Source: an uncultured Prevotellaceae bacterium (GTDB taxonomy: Bacteria; Bacteroidota; Bacteroidia; Bacteroidales; Muribaculaceae). Taken from it: a stretch of 64,000 nt of DNA. The stretch's first letter is position 1. Every line of letters begins with the position of its first letter. Positions 1 to 6,939 of this stretch are shown in pieces. Below the pieces are notes generated by a model. It had not been told where the DNA came from, did not search any database, and was given only the letters and a program-made list of their open reading frames with translations. The DNA lies in the NCBI GenBank assembly GCA_900319525.1, contig ONOU01000001.1, forward strand, positions 124,001-188,000. Reading direction: 5' to 3'. A program made the position numbers and the translations under genes.

Positions 1-86
1 TGTAAGTTTTAAGTAATATTACCTCTTTCAGGCGATACAAACCATACTTACAACTAAGAACTAAAAACTAAAAACTAAGAACTAAT
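1..86 (+). repeat. Leader repeat with (AACTAAA)n heptads before etfB
   Basis: Bases 1-56 are nearly repeated at 913-968 (about 52 of 56 identical by eye). The block opens with TGTAAGTTTTAAG and closes with CATACTTACAACT, so its ends are inverted (GTAAG/CTTAC). It is followed by five heptads at 52-86 (AACTAAG, AACTAAA, AACTAAA, AACTAAG, AACTAAT) that stop one base before the etfB ATG. A-rich leaders favour initiation in Bacteroidetes, so a translational role is a reasonable inference. The window edge may cut the left end. Confidence 0.7.
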
Positions 87-87
87 T

Positions 88-870
88 ATGAATATTATAG
101 TTTGTGTAAAACAAGTTCCCGATACCACTGTTGTCAAGATTGACCCCGTGAAGGGTACTTTGATTCGTGAAGGCGTCCCCAGCATCATGAACCCCGACGA
201 CAAGGGTGGCCTTGAGCTGGCTTTGAGGCTGAAAGACCAGTTTGGCGCCAACGTCACCGTTATCTCGATGGGACCGCCCCAAGCCGACGTCATGTTGCGC
301 GAGGCACTCGCCATGGGTGCCGACCGTGCCATCCTGCTGAGTGACCGCAAGTTTGCCGGTGCCGACACACTGGCCACATCCTATGCTCTGTCGGGCCTGT
401 GCCGCGTGCTGGACTATGACCTGATCATTGCTGGCCGCCAGGCTATCGACGGTGACACCGCCCAGGTGGGTCCCGAGCTCGCCGAGCATCTCGACCTGCC
501 GCAGATTACCTATGTTGCCGATGCCAAACTGCTCGAGAACGGTAACCTGCAGGTGGACAAGGAGAACGAGGACGGCATCCAAGTCCTCGAGGTCGAGGGC
601 AAGTGCCTGTTGACGGTTCTCGCTTCGGCCTTTGAGCCCCGCTACATGAGCGTGAGCGGCATTATGGAGGCCTATGACAAGGAAGTCGAGGTCTGGAGTG
701 CCGATAAGATCGACGTCGAGGAGGGCAAGCTCGGCTTGGCCGGCTCGCCCACCAAGGTGTTCAAGTCGTTCCCCAAGGCCATGAAGGCTCCTGGTGAGGT
801 GCATGAGGTTACCCCCGAGGAGGCTGTCGAACTCATTGTTAACCAACTCAAAGTTAAACACATTATCTAA
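88..870 (+). CDS. etfB: Electron transfer flavoprotein subunit beta
   Basis: This 260-residue protein is the small subunit of a cytoplasmic ETF heterodimer that passes electrons between acyl-CoA dehydrogenases and other carriers. The N-terminus MNIIVCVKQVPDT and the nucleotide-binding signature AGRQAIDGDTAQVGP (residues 115-129) are diagnostic for EtfB/FixA. Length is normal for the family. The ATG at 88 directly follows an A-rich heptad tract. etfA follows on the same strand after 165 bases filled by a repeat, so the two are probably co-transcribed. No acyl-CoA dehydrogenase lies nearby, so the electron donor cannot be read from this window, and whether this ETF bifurcates is not settled by the sequence alone. 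Confidence 0.95.
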   Translation: MNIIVCVKQVPDTTVVKIDPVKGTLIREGVPSIMNPDDKGGLELALRLKDQFGANVTVISMGPPQADVMLREALAMGADRAILLSDRKFAGADTLATSYALSGLCRVLDYDLIIAGRQAIDGDTAQVGPELAEHLDLPQITYVADAKLLENGNLQVDKENEDGIQVLEVEGKCLLTVLASAFEPRYMSVSGIMEAYDKEVEVWSADKIDVEEGKLGLAGSPTKVFKSFPKAMKAPGEVHEVTPEEAVELIVNQLKVKHII

Positions 871-871
871 A

Positions 872-1031
872 TGAGTTTTAAGTTTTAAGTAATCAAGTTT
901 CAAGTTTTAAGTTGTATGTTTTAAGTAATATTACCTCTTTCATGCGATACATATCATACTTACAACTATCAACTAAAAACTAAAAACTAGAATAAATACT
1001 TACAACTAAAAACTAAAAACTTAAAACTGAA
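872..1031 (+). repeat. Second copy of the heptad leader repeat, between etfB and etfA
   Basis: The etfB-etfA spacer starts with heptads of the AGTTTTA type (872-925). It continues with a near copy of bases 1-56 (913-968) and ends with AACTAAA-type heptads at 964-991 and 1004-1031, four bases before the etfA ATG. The left heptads are roughly complementary to the right ones, so the spacer could fold into a long imperfect hairpin. An intercistronic spacer of this size is unusual for an etf pair and suggests insertion or duplication of the element. Confidence 0.7.
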
Positions 1032-1035
1032 TATT

Positions 1036-2052
1036 ATGGATAAAAAAGATTATAAGAACGTATTCGTTTTTGCCGAGCAGCGTGAGGGTGTCATCCAGCC
1101 CGTTGCACTTGAACTTTTAGGTAAGGCCCGTGATCTGGCCGACGCCCTCGGCGAAAAGGTGGTTGCCATGCTCCTGGGTGAGGGTATCAAGGACCAGGCC
1201 CAGACGCTCATCGAGTTTGGTGCCGACGAGGTCATCGTTGTTGATGCTCCCGAGTTGAAAGACTTCCTGAGCGAGCAGTATTCACAGGCTGTTGGTCAAA
1301 TCATCATTGACCGCAAGCCCAGCATCGTGCTCTATGGTGCTACCACCATCGGCCGTGACCTGGCTCCGCGCATCGCTTCGCGCCTCAAGACCGGTCTTAC
1401 TGCCGACTGCACCAAGCTCGACATCGAGCCCGACAAGGAGGGTGAACCCGAATTCCGCATGACGCGTCCCGCCTTTGGCGGTAACCTGATGGCTACCATC
1501 ATCTGCCCGAACAACCGTCCGCAGATGTCAACCGTGCGCCCCGGTGTGATGCAGAAGATGCAGCGCCAGGCAGGCCGCGAGGGCATCGTGACCGAGTTTG
1601 CGCCCAAGTTTGACGCCAGCAAGTTCAAGGTAAAACTCGTCAAGACCATCAAGGCCGACAAGCAGGTGGCCGACATCGCCGAGGCCAAGATCCTCGTCAG
1701 CGGTGGCCGTGGTGTGCATGACAAGGAAGGCTTTGACAAGCTGCAGGCCCTCGCCGACGTCCTCGGCGGACAGGTAGCTTCGTCACGTGCTATGGTCGAT
1801 AACGGCGTGATGCCTCACGAGGTACAGGTGGGTCAGACTGGTAAGACCGTTCGTCCGGGCCTCTACATGGCTTGCGGCATCAGCGGTGCCATCCAGCACC
1901 TCGCCGGTATGGAGGAGAGCGATTTCATCATCGCCATCAACAAGGACAAGTTCGCTCCCATCTTCAGCGTCGCTGACCTGGGTATCGTGGGCGACCTGCA
2001 CAAGATTGTCCCCATGTTGACAGAGCGCATCAAGAAGGAGATCGAGGGCTAA
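1036..2052 (+). CDS. etfA: Electron transfer flavoprotein subunit alpha
   Basis: A 338-residue EtfA/FixB protein that binds FAD and pairs with EtfB. The N-terminal alpha/beta domain covers roughly residues 1-200. The C-terminal FAD domain shows SR at 250-251, VGQTGKTVRP at 265-274, LYMACGISGAIQHLAGM at 276-292 and INKD at 301-304, all hallmark positions. It is full length and intact. The start at 1036 lies just after an AACTGAA heptad. A hairpin followed by a T-rich stretch about 80 bases downstream probably ends the transcript. Confidence 0.95.
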   Translation: MDKKDYKNVFVFAEQREGVIQPVALELLGKARDLADALGEKVVAMLLGEGIKDQAQTLIEFGADEVIVVDAPELKDFLSEQYSQAVGQIIIDRKPSIVLYGATTIGRDLAPRIASRLKTGLTADCTKLDIEPDKEGEPEFRMTRPAFGGNLMATIICPNNRPQMSTVRPGVMQKMQRQAGREGIVTEFAPKFDASKFKVKLVKTIKADKQVADIAEAKILVSGGRGVHDKEGFDKLQALADVLGGQVASSRAMVDNGVMPHEVQVGQTGKTVRPGLYMACGISGAIQHLAGMEESDFIIAINKDKFAPIFSVADLGIVGDLHKIVPMLTERIKKEIEG

Positions 2053-2062
2053 ATCCTATTTT

Positions 2063-2098
2063 CCCCCTCTAAGATTAGAGGGGGTGCCCTTTAGGGCA
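2063..2098 (+). repeat. REP-like double hairpin downstream of etfA
   Basis: Two adjacent palindromes are visible. CCCCCTCTAA (2063-2072) pairs with TTAGAGGGGG (2075-2084), a perfect 10-bp stem. TGCCC (2085-2089) pairs with GGGCA (2094-2098). Short GC-rich tandem hairpins of this kind resemble extragenic palindromes in other Bacteroidetes genomes. Only one copy is in this window, so calling it a repeat family rests on that resemblance. Confidence 0.5.
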
Positions 2099-2130
2099 GG
2101 GGCGTTGAAACACGTCCCGACATCCCACAG

Positions 2131-2169
2131 CAGGGCGGGCGCCACCACGGCATCCGCCCTGTTTATTGT
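2131..2169 (+). terminator. Probable terminator of etfB-etfA
   Basis: CAGGGCGG (2131-2138) pairs with CCGCCCTG (2154-2161) across a 15-base loop and is followed by TTTATTGTT. It is the last strong stem before the next small gene. Confidence 0.6.
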
Positions 2170-2240
2170 TACAGGCTGTCTATGTATTGCGAACCTATGG
2201 CTCGTACGCCTGGCACGATATTTGCTTTTCTATCGGTATC

Positions 2241-2420
2241 ATGAAAAAGGATAAAAACAATAAATCGCGCCTGGATGATGTCATCAAGGCCATGCGTCGC
2301 GGCAACCGCGAGGGCCAACAGGAAGTGCTGGGTCCTGGCTTCCATGCGACCAACCGTGTGCACCGCTCCAAGAAGACCTACACCCGCAAACAAAAACACA
2401 AGAGCGACAGCGACTATTAA
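2241..2420 (+). CDS. Small basic hypothetical protein (59 aa)
   Basis: The predicted 59-residue protein is rich in Lys, Arg and Asn, with motifs such as MRRGNREGQQE and a basic HRSKKTYTRKQKHK tail. There is no signal peptide or membrane segment. Small Bacteroidales proteins with a similar VHRSKKxYxRK-type ending exist, so I favour a real gene, perhaps binding RNA or ribosomes; that function is inference from charge only. The longer reading frame upstream (from 2166) runs through the etfA terminator, so ATG 2241 is preferred. A strong terminator begins five bases after the stop codon. Confidence 0.7.
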   Translation: MKKDKNNKSRLDDVIKAMRRGNREGQQEVLGPGFHATNRVHRSKKTYTRKQKHKSDSDY

Positions 2421-2424
2421 ACAG

Positions 2425-2465
2425 AAAACGGAGAGCCTCGATAACCGGGCTCTCCGTTTTTTCCG
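2425..2465. terminator. Bidirectional terminator
   Basis: GGAGAGCC and GGCTCTCC form a stem (about 2430-2455) preceded by AAAAC and followed by GTTTTTT. It serves the small basic gene on the plus strand and, read in reverse, the beta-barrel gene ending at 2488. Confidence 0.85.
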
Positions 2466-2487
2466 TAATGTCCGTTCCCTCCCTCGG

Positions 2488-3342
2488 CTACAGGGCGATG
2501 GCGACGCCTAGGGTCCAGGTGTTCTTGATTTCGGGGCCGTAGCCTTTCTTGAACATGTTGCTGGGGGAGTAACGGCCATAGATGGCCAGGCCGTTGTAGG
2601 AGAGGGCACCGATCACGTCAAAGGTGAGTTTGTTTTGCTTGATGCCGCGATAGGACACGTCGTAGTGGGTCTTGTTGATCTTGTAGTGGGTGTTGCACTT
2701 GGCATATACGTTCCAGTTCATGCTGGCACCCAGCACGATGTGGAAATCCTCGCCCAGGTCTTGTTGGAACAGGAGGGGGAACTGGATGGCCCTGATGCTG
2801 AGCACCGATGAGCGGTCTTTTACATCATCGGGATAGTTGCTGGTGCCCACAACGCCGGTGGCCTCGTCCATGACAAAGCAGTTGGGGCGCTTGAGCGAGA
2901 AACGCTTGTTGTCATAGCCCACACCCAGCGAGAAGTGCTGTCCGTGCCAGGTGTCGTAGTTGATGCTGGCGATGTCAAGAATACCCCAGTTAAAGCTGTT
3001 GTTGAACAGGTCGCAGGAAGTCTTGAGGCCACCGCCAAAGTAGAGGCCCTTGGTCTCCATCGTCCAGTGGTAGCGTTTTCTCTTGTTCTTCTTGAACGGG
3101 AAGTTGAGTTCCCAGTCGCTGGTGGTGTGGATGCTGTCGTTAGAGGCATGCTGCACGGTGTAGGTGTAGTTGTAGTCGTCGTTGTCTTTCTGTCCCACGA
3201 CCTTGACGCGGGTGCCCGTGCTGGTCTCGGTGATGATGACCTGGCTAGGAGCCTCGATTACTGTTACCGTGTCGGCCGATTGGCCCCACATCGTTGTTGC
3301 TGCCATGATGGCAGTGATGATAAAAAGTGAAATCTTCTTCAT
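2488..3342 (-). CDS. Outer-membrane beta-barrel protein, last gene of the ECF operon
   Basis: A 284-residue secreted protein with a clear signal peptide (about residues 1-20, ending TMWGQS), a variable polar segment and a barrel-like region of alternating aromatic strands ending in TWTLGVAIAL. The C-terminal two thirds match the product of 4921-5628 closely: YFGGGLKTSCDLFNNSF resembles YLGLGVKHNWDAINNSF, and both share LKQNK/IKQNK, RYSPS and FKxGxGPEIKxTWT. They are therefore paralogues. It sits 24 bases after the DUF6108-like gene in a sigma/anti-sigma operon, which suggests envelope-stress-linked expression. Its ligand or function is unknown. Confidence 0.8.
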   Translation of the reverse strand: MKKISLFIITAIMAATTMWGQSADTVTVIEAPSQVIITETSTGTRVKVVGQKDNDDYNYTYTVQHASNDSIHTTSDWELNFPFKKNKRKRYHWTMETKGLYFGGGLKTSCDLFNNSFNWGILDIASINYDTWHGQHFSLGVGYDNKRFSLKRPNCFVMDEATGVVGTSNYPDDVKDRSSVLSIRAIQFPLLFQQDLGEDFHIVLGASMNWNVYAKCNTHYKINKTHYDVSYRGIKQNKLTFDVIGALSYNGLAIYGRYSPSNMFKKGYGPEIKNTWTLGVAIAL

Positions 3343-3366
3343 AATGAGATTGTGTATTGATTGTGA

Positions 3367-3813
3367 TTATTTCCTGATGAGTTTCTTGATCTTGTCGGCG
3401 CTGGCGCCACCTTCCATGTAGATGAGCGTGACGATATTCTTGGGCGACTTGCGTGCCAGGTTCTGGTTCAGGAAGAAGATGTAGCGGTTGCTGCGCTTGC
3501 TCTTGGGCATGGTATAGAAACCATAGTACAGTTGCCCGTTGCGGTACTCCACTTCCTTGTCGATGGCCTGGGCGCCGTCCTTGACGACGAGGCTCTCAAT
3601 GATCTCGGCCTGCGTCTTGTCGGTCACGCTCACGCTGTGATAGACTGTGAGCCCGAATTCGCGGGCCTGGCTGCCGGTGACAATGATCTCGGTAGCTCCA
3701 GCGGCCTTCTTGTAGCGTCCGTCAAACAGGCGGTTGATGTTCAGGCCGCTTTGGGCCATGGCAGCCATCGTGGCCATCAGACAGGCGAGAATGATAATGG
3801 TTATTCGTTTCAT
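3367..3813 (-). CDS. Secreted small protein, possibly DUF6108 family
   Basis: A 148-residue protein with a signal peptide (MKRITIIILACLMATMAAMAQS) followed by SGLNINRLFDGRYKKAAGATEIIVTGSQ and a C-terminal region rich in charged residues. I recognise the style of small Bacteroidales proteins encoded beside ECF sigma factors (DUF6108 or DUF4252-like), but the exact family needs a profile search. Spacing is 12 bases to the anti-sigma-like gene and 24 to the barrel gene, so all four genes are probably one transcript. It is likely periplasmic or attached to the outer membrane. Confidence 0.7.
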   Translation of the reverse strand: MKRITIIILACLMATMAAMAQSGLNINRLFDGRYKKAAGATEIIVTGSQAREFGLTVYHSVSVTDKTQAEIIESLVVKDGAQAIDKEVEYRNGQLYYGFYTMPKSKRSNRYIFFLNQNLARKSPKNIVTLIYMEGGASADKIKKLIRK

Positions 3814-3825
3814 ATCGTTAGTGTT

Positions 3826-4290
3826 TTATTCGTTATCGATTTCCAGGGCTTCGCCCAGTGTTGAGAGCTGATTGGCCATGGCACCGGTGGCATCGTTCAA
3901 GCGATCGAGGTCGGCGCCGACAAGGGCCTTTACCTGATCGTTACCGCTGACGACGCGGCCGTTGACATAGGCGATGCACACGTCGCCGGGTTGCTGCTGG
4001 TGCCACAGGGCATAGCCCCCGACAGCCAGGATAACGGCAATTGTGGCCGCAATGCCCACCACGCGCTGCCGCATCCCACGACCGTCCTGGCGTTGCCGGT
4101 GAGCGCCGTGAGCCGCAAAGTAGCCCATGACCATTTGCGCCTCGTCGATGGTCTCGCTGCTCCAGGGGCAATGGGCAAGGCACTGCCTCAGGGCATCTTC
4201 CTGTTCAAGGGTCGTCATGCCCTCGAAGTATCGCTCGATGAGCGCTTCGAGCTCGGCTTGGCTGCCGATGTGTTGTGATTTTTTCATCAT
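3826..4290 (-). CDS. Putative membrane-anchored anti-sigma factor
   Basis: A 154-residue protein with a helical cytoplasmic N-terminal part (residues 1-75, with EALIERYFEGMTTLEQEDALRQ), one transmembrane segment at about 77-96 (VVGIAATIAVILAVGGYALW) and a short extracytoplasmic tail. Its gene begins three bases after the sigma gene ends. Topology and position fit an anti-sigma factor that holds the ECF sigma factor at the membrane. No canonical HxxxCxxC zinc motif is visible, so assignment rests on context and topology. Start may be the first or second Met (4290 or 4287). Confidence 0.7.
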   Translation of the reverse strand: MMKKSQHIGSQAELEALIERYFEGMTTLEQEDALRQCLAHCPWSSETIDEAQMVMGYFAAHGAHRQRQDGRGMRQRVVGIAATIAVILAVGGYALWHQQQPGDVCIAYVNGRVVSGNDQVKALVGADLDRLNDATGAMANQLSTLGEALEIDNE

Positions 4291-4293
4291 TTT

Positions 4294-4794
4294 TCAACAC
4301 TCCTTTCTCTTCTGGTAAATCTCGCGGACACGCTTGCGCGCACGGCTCAGTTCCACCCTGACGGCGGCAGGCTGCATTCCCAAACGGGCGGCAATGTCGT
4401 CAAATTCCATTCCTTCCATTTCCCTCATGTCGATGATGGCCCGCTGGTTGGTCGATAGCTCCTTGTCGATGATGGCCCGCACCTGCCGGTAGGCCAGTTC
4501 ACGGTCATCGTCGTTAAGTTCGGCAGGAGGTTCCCCAGCTTGGTCAATCGGTAGGCTGGCATGCCTGCTGTTGTGCCTTGCCAGGTCGATGCTGGCGTTG
4601 CGCACGGTCGTCATTCCCGCCCCGTTGGCATGGCTGGTGGATTCAATGCGTTCCCGTTGCAGCCACAGCTTGACAAAGGCATCCTGCACCGCGTCGGCAG
4701 CATCGTCACGGTTGCCCGTGATACGCAAGGCCAGGGAGAGCATCTGCTCCCTCAGGGTGGTAAATGCGCTGGTGATGCGGTCAGGTTGCTTCAT
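4294..4794 (-). CDS. ECF-type RNA polymerase sigma factor
   Basis: A 166-residue sigma-70 family protein. Region 2 is visible in the first half (LSLALRITGNRDDAADAVQDAFVKLW) and region 4 in the last third (LSTNQRAIIDMREMEGMEFDDIAARLGM, then VRVELSRARKRVREIY as the recognition helix). The ATG at 4794 is preferred over an in-frame TTG at 4800. It heads a four-gene operon with an anti-sigma-like membrane protein and two secreted products. A sequence resembling an ECF promoter lies 24 bases upstream, consistent with autoregulation. Confidence 0.92.
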   Translation of the reverse strand: MKQPDRITSAFTTLREQMLSLALRITGNRDDAADAVQDAFVKLWLQRERIESTSHANGAGMTTVRNASIDLARHNSRHASLPIDQAGEPPAELNDDDRELAYRQVRAIIDKELSTNQRAIIDMREMEGMEFDDIAARLGMQPAAVRVELSRARKRVREIYQKRKEC

Positions 4795-4817
4795 TGTCAA
4801 TTGGCGTTTCTATATAA

Positions 4818-4845
4818 TAGACGCAAGGCATAGCCATTTGTAACA
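4818..4845 (-). promoter_or_regulatory. Candidate autoregulated ECF promoter
   Basis: On the minus strand TGTTACA (4845-4839) is followed after 15 bases by CGTCTA (4823-4818). An AAC-type -35 and a CGTC-type -10 at this spacing are typical of ECF-sigma promoters. No TAnnTTTG housekeeping box is seen here, unlike at most other genes in the window. Confidence 0.55.
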
Positions 4846-4854
4846 ATAAAAAGG

Positions 4855-4893
4855 ATAAAAAAATAAGAGAGCCCCGTTTTTTTAGGCTCTCTT
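4855..4893 (-). terminator. Terminator of the barrel gene at 4921-5628
   Basis: Read on the minus strand, AGAGAGCC and GGCTCTCT form an 8-bp stem around an A-rich loop, followed by TATTTTTTTA. It lies about 30 bases after the stop codon of the beta-barrel gene and separates that gene from the sigma operon. Confidence 0.85.
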
Positions 4894-4920
4894 TATGTCA
4901 GTATTATGTTATCCTGATGA

Positions 4921-5628
4921 TTACAGGCCAAGCACGAGACCGATGGTCCAGGTCTGCTTCACCTCGGGACCGAAGCCTTCCTTGAAGAACTTGGAGGGAC
5001 TGTAACGGCAATAGACACCAGTGCCGCCAACGCTGAGCGTGCCCATGAAGTCAAAGTTGACCTTGTTCTGCTTGAGGCCCTTGTAGTGGGTGTCGTGGTC
5101 AATCTTGTTCATCTCATAGTGATTATCGACGCGGGCTTTAAAGTTCCAGTTCATAATGCCTGCCACACCGATCTCAAGTTTCTTGTAGATGCGCTGACGG
5201 AACATGAGGGGGAACTGAAGGGCCCACATGTTCAAGTTAGAGGTGCGGTCCTTGATCTGGTCGATGTTATTTGAAGGATACTCGCTCAAGAAAACCACAC
5301 TGTTATCGTCACGCATGAGCATGCCGGGACGCTTCATGCTGTAAGAGCGGTGGTGGATACCAACACCCAGGCTCAGGTTCTGGCCATGCAGGCTGTTATA
5401 GTTGATTGAGGTGATATTGAGCAAACCGGCTTCAAACGAGTTGTTGATGGCATCCCAGTTGTGCTTCACGCCCAAACCTAAATAAACGCTGCTAGTCTCA
5501 AGGCTCCAGTGGGTTGTATTCTCCTTAAAGGGGTGCGATACTTCAAAGTCTGACTCTTCGTCAGCAGCAATTGCGTTAAACGGCGCCATGACTAACATGG
5601 CAGCAATAATCAAAGCAAATTTCTTCAT
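4921..5628 (-). CDS. Outer-membrane beta-barrel protein, paralogue of 2488-3342
   Basis: A 235-residue secreted protein with a signal peptide (residues 1-22, ending FNAIAA) and a barrel-like body ending in TWTIGLVLGL. It is a clear paralogue of the last gene of the adjacent ECF operon but lacks that protein's extra N-terminal polar segment of about 50 residues. It has its own terminator and a perfect housekeeping-type promoter, so it is a separate unit. The pair probably arose by tandem duplication, one copy coming under ECF control. Function is unknown. Confidence 0.8.
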   Translation of the reverse strand: MKKFALIIAAMLVMAPFNAIAADEESDFEVSHPFKENTTHWSLETSSVYLGLGVKHNWDAINNSFEAGLLNITSINYNSLHGQNLSLGVGIHHRSYSMKRPGMLMRDDNSVVFLSEYPSNNIDQIKDRTSNLNMWALQFPLMFRQRIYKKLEIGVAGIMNWNFKARVDNHYEMNKIDHDTHYKGLKQNKVNFDFMGTLSVGGTGVYCRYSPSKFFKEGFGPEVKQTWTIGLVLGL

Positions 5629-5668
5629 AATTGATATATTTTATAATAAATTAGTCCAATTTTGGGCG

Positions 5669-5700
5669 CAAAAGTAGTTAATAATCTTGAATTGGACAAA
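5669..5700 (-). promoter_or_regulatory. Bacteroidetes sigma-A-type promoter for the barrel gene
   Basis: On the minus strand TTTG (5700-5697) is separated by exactly 20 bases from TACTTTTG (5676-5669), matching the -33/-7 consensus. The leader to the ATG at 5628 is about 35 bases. Confidence 0.8.
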
Positions 5701-5712
5701 TTCTCCAAGTAA

Positions 5713-6852
5713 TTATTGTCCGGGAGAGAGCACGCGAGAGTAACGCACCTGACTCTTGTACAGCGGGTAGTTGAGGGTGAGAATCACGCCGTTCTCGATA
5801 GTGGCCCAGGCATCTTCATCGCCCAGGGGCTCCATCGTCGCGTCAATCCAGTCGAGGTCATAATTCCCCGTGAAGGAGGTCTTGGTCATGTGTCCCTTGA
5901 CCATACCCATCTTCCACATCGAGCGGTTGACCCGTCCCCCGTCGATGTAGAGGATATCATAGCCACCCGCCGTGGCGACCAGGGCCAGAGTGTAGCGGCC
6001 ACCCATCAGCAGCCACTCGTCCTGCATGTCGCGGTCCAGATAGCGCCAGTAACCCTCATTGGGGTCGGTGCTAGTGGCAAACAGCGAATCCAGGCGCTCA
6101 CGGGTCCAGCAGGGCGCCGAGGTCGCGATGCTGCCAGTAGCAGCCATGGCGTCGCCCGTTGTCAGCACGGCCCGCTCGAGGGCAACTCGGGAGCCTGGCC
6201 CCACCAGATAACCCACTTGAACAGGGCCAGCGGCCCTGGGCACTGTCGCCTCAATGACCTGTTGCAGCTCGTCCTTGCCTATGGCGACATTCACACTGCT
6301 GCCGTCAACATCGACCGAGAGGTTATTGAAGCCGTCCTCCATAGCGACGCCACGATCAAGGGTTACACGGGCCAGCTCTTGCACCTCCCCCTCAGTTCTC
6401 TGGACAAGCGTTACCTGCATCGTGCGGCGGTCGGTGATGTCGTCATAGGGGGTGCTATTGTCACAGCTCATCACCACAGCGCAATAATTGCCCGATTCAT
6501 CGCTGTTAAAGATGAGGCCCCACTGCGGGCTCGTGATGGTGGTATTAGCTCCCGTGAAGGGATTCTTGATGGATCTGGTCTTGCCCTGCTTGTTGTTGAG
6601 GTTGGCCAGACGCAGCTGGTAACGGTAGCTCCTAGCCGTAATCATCATGGTGTCGATGGTGACGGCATTACCCATCGAGGCATTCTCCTCGACAAGCACG
6701 TCTCCGCTGATGGCCTTATACCGGCCCTTCATCTGCATCCCAGGATGCGGAAACAGCCCACCAAAGCCATTATCCACCGTATTATAGTAAGAACGCCCGG
6801 ACCCATCCAGGGCCAGTGCAATGATAAAAACAAGAAACAAAAACCTCTTCAT
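5713..6852 (-). CDS. Secreted hypothetical protein (379 aa)
   Basis: I do not recognise this family. The first 20 residues look like a signal peptide (MKRFLFLVFIIALALDGSGRS). The body is soluble and beta-rich, with phrases such as QWGLIFNSDESGNYCAVVMSC and a repeated style of short hydrophobic strands that resembles a jelly-roll or lectin-like sandwich; this is an impression, not a homology call. The C-terminal third includes WRYLDRDMQDEWLLMGGRYTLAL. It lies 88 bases downstream of rlmH on the same strand, separated by a heptad/hairpin element. It is probably periplasmic or surface located. Confidence 0.65.
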   Translation of the reverse strand: MKRFLFLVFIIALALDGSGRSYYNTVDNGFGGLFPHPGMQMKGRYKAISGDVLVEENASMGNAVTIDTMMITARSYRYQLRLANLNNKQGKTRSIKNPFTGANTTITSPQWGLIFNSDESGNYCAVVMSCDNSTPYDDITDRRTMQVTLVQRTEGEVQELARVTLDRGVAMEDGFNNLSVDVDGSSVNVAIGKDELQQVIEATVPRAAGPVQVGYLVGPGSRVALERAVLTTGDAMAATGSIATSAPCWTRERLDSLFATSTDPNEGYWRYLDRDMQDEWLLMGGRYTLALVATAGGYDILYIDGGRVNRSMWKMGMVKGHMTKTSFTGNYDLDWIDATMEPLGDEDAWATIENGVILTLNYPLYKSQVRYSRVLSPGQ

Positions 6853-6884
6853 CTCATAAAAAATATTCTAATCCCATAATACTC

Positions 6885-6938
6885 TAAACTTTAGACCCTA
6901 AACCCTAGACCTCACAGTAGCGCATCAGCGCTACTGTG
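6885..6938. repeat. TAGACCC heptads abutting a perfect hairpin after rlmH
   Basis: Four consecutive 7-mers are visible: TAAACTT (6885), TAGACCC (6892), TAAACCC (6899) and TAGACCT (6906). They abut the hairpin CACAGTAGCGC-ATCA-GCGCTACTGTG (6913-6938), an 11-bp perfect stem. The hairpin ends one base before the rlmH stop codon. The same architecture occurs at 22245-22295. It may stabilise or end the rlmH transcript, although a T-run is lacking. Confidence 0.65.
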
Positions 6939-6939
6939 C

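Noticed and set aside
52..1031. Possible CRISPR array from the heptad repeats
   Set aside because: Units are only 7 bases, contiguous, without spacers, and no cas genes are present.
5716..6879. Open frame of 387 codons on the plus strand
   Set aside because: Antisense to the secreted hypothetical gene, which has a credible signal peptide; the antisense product has none.
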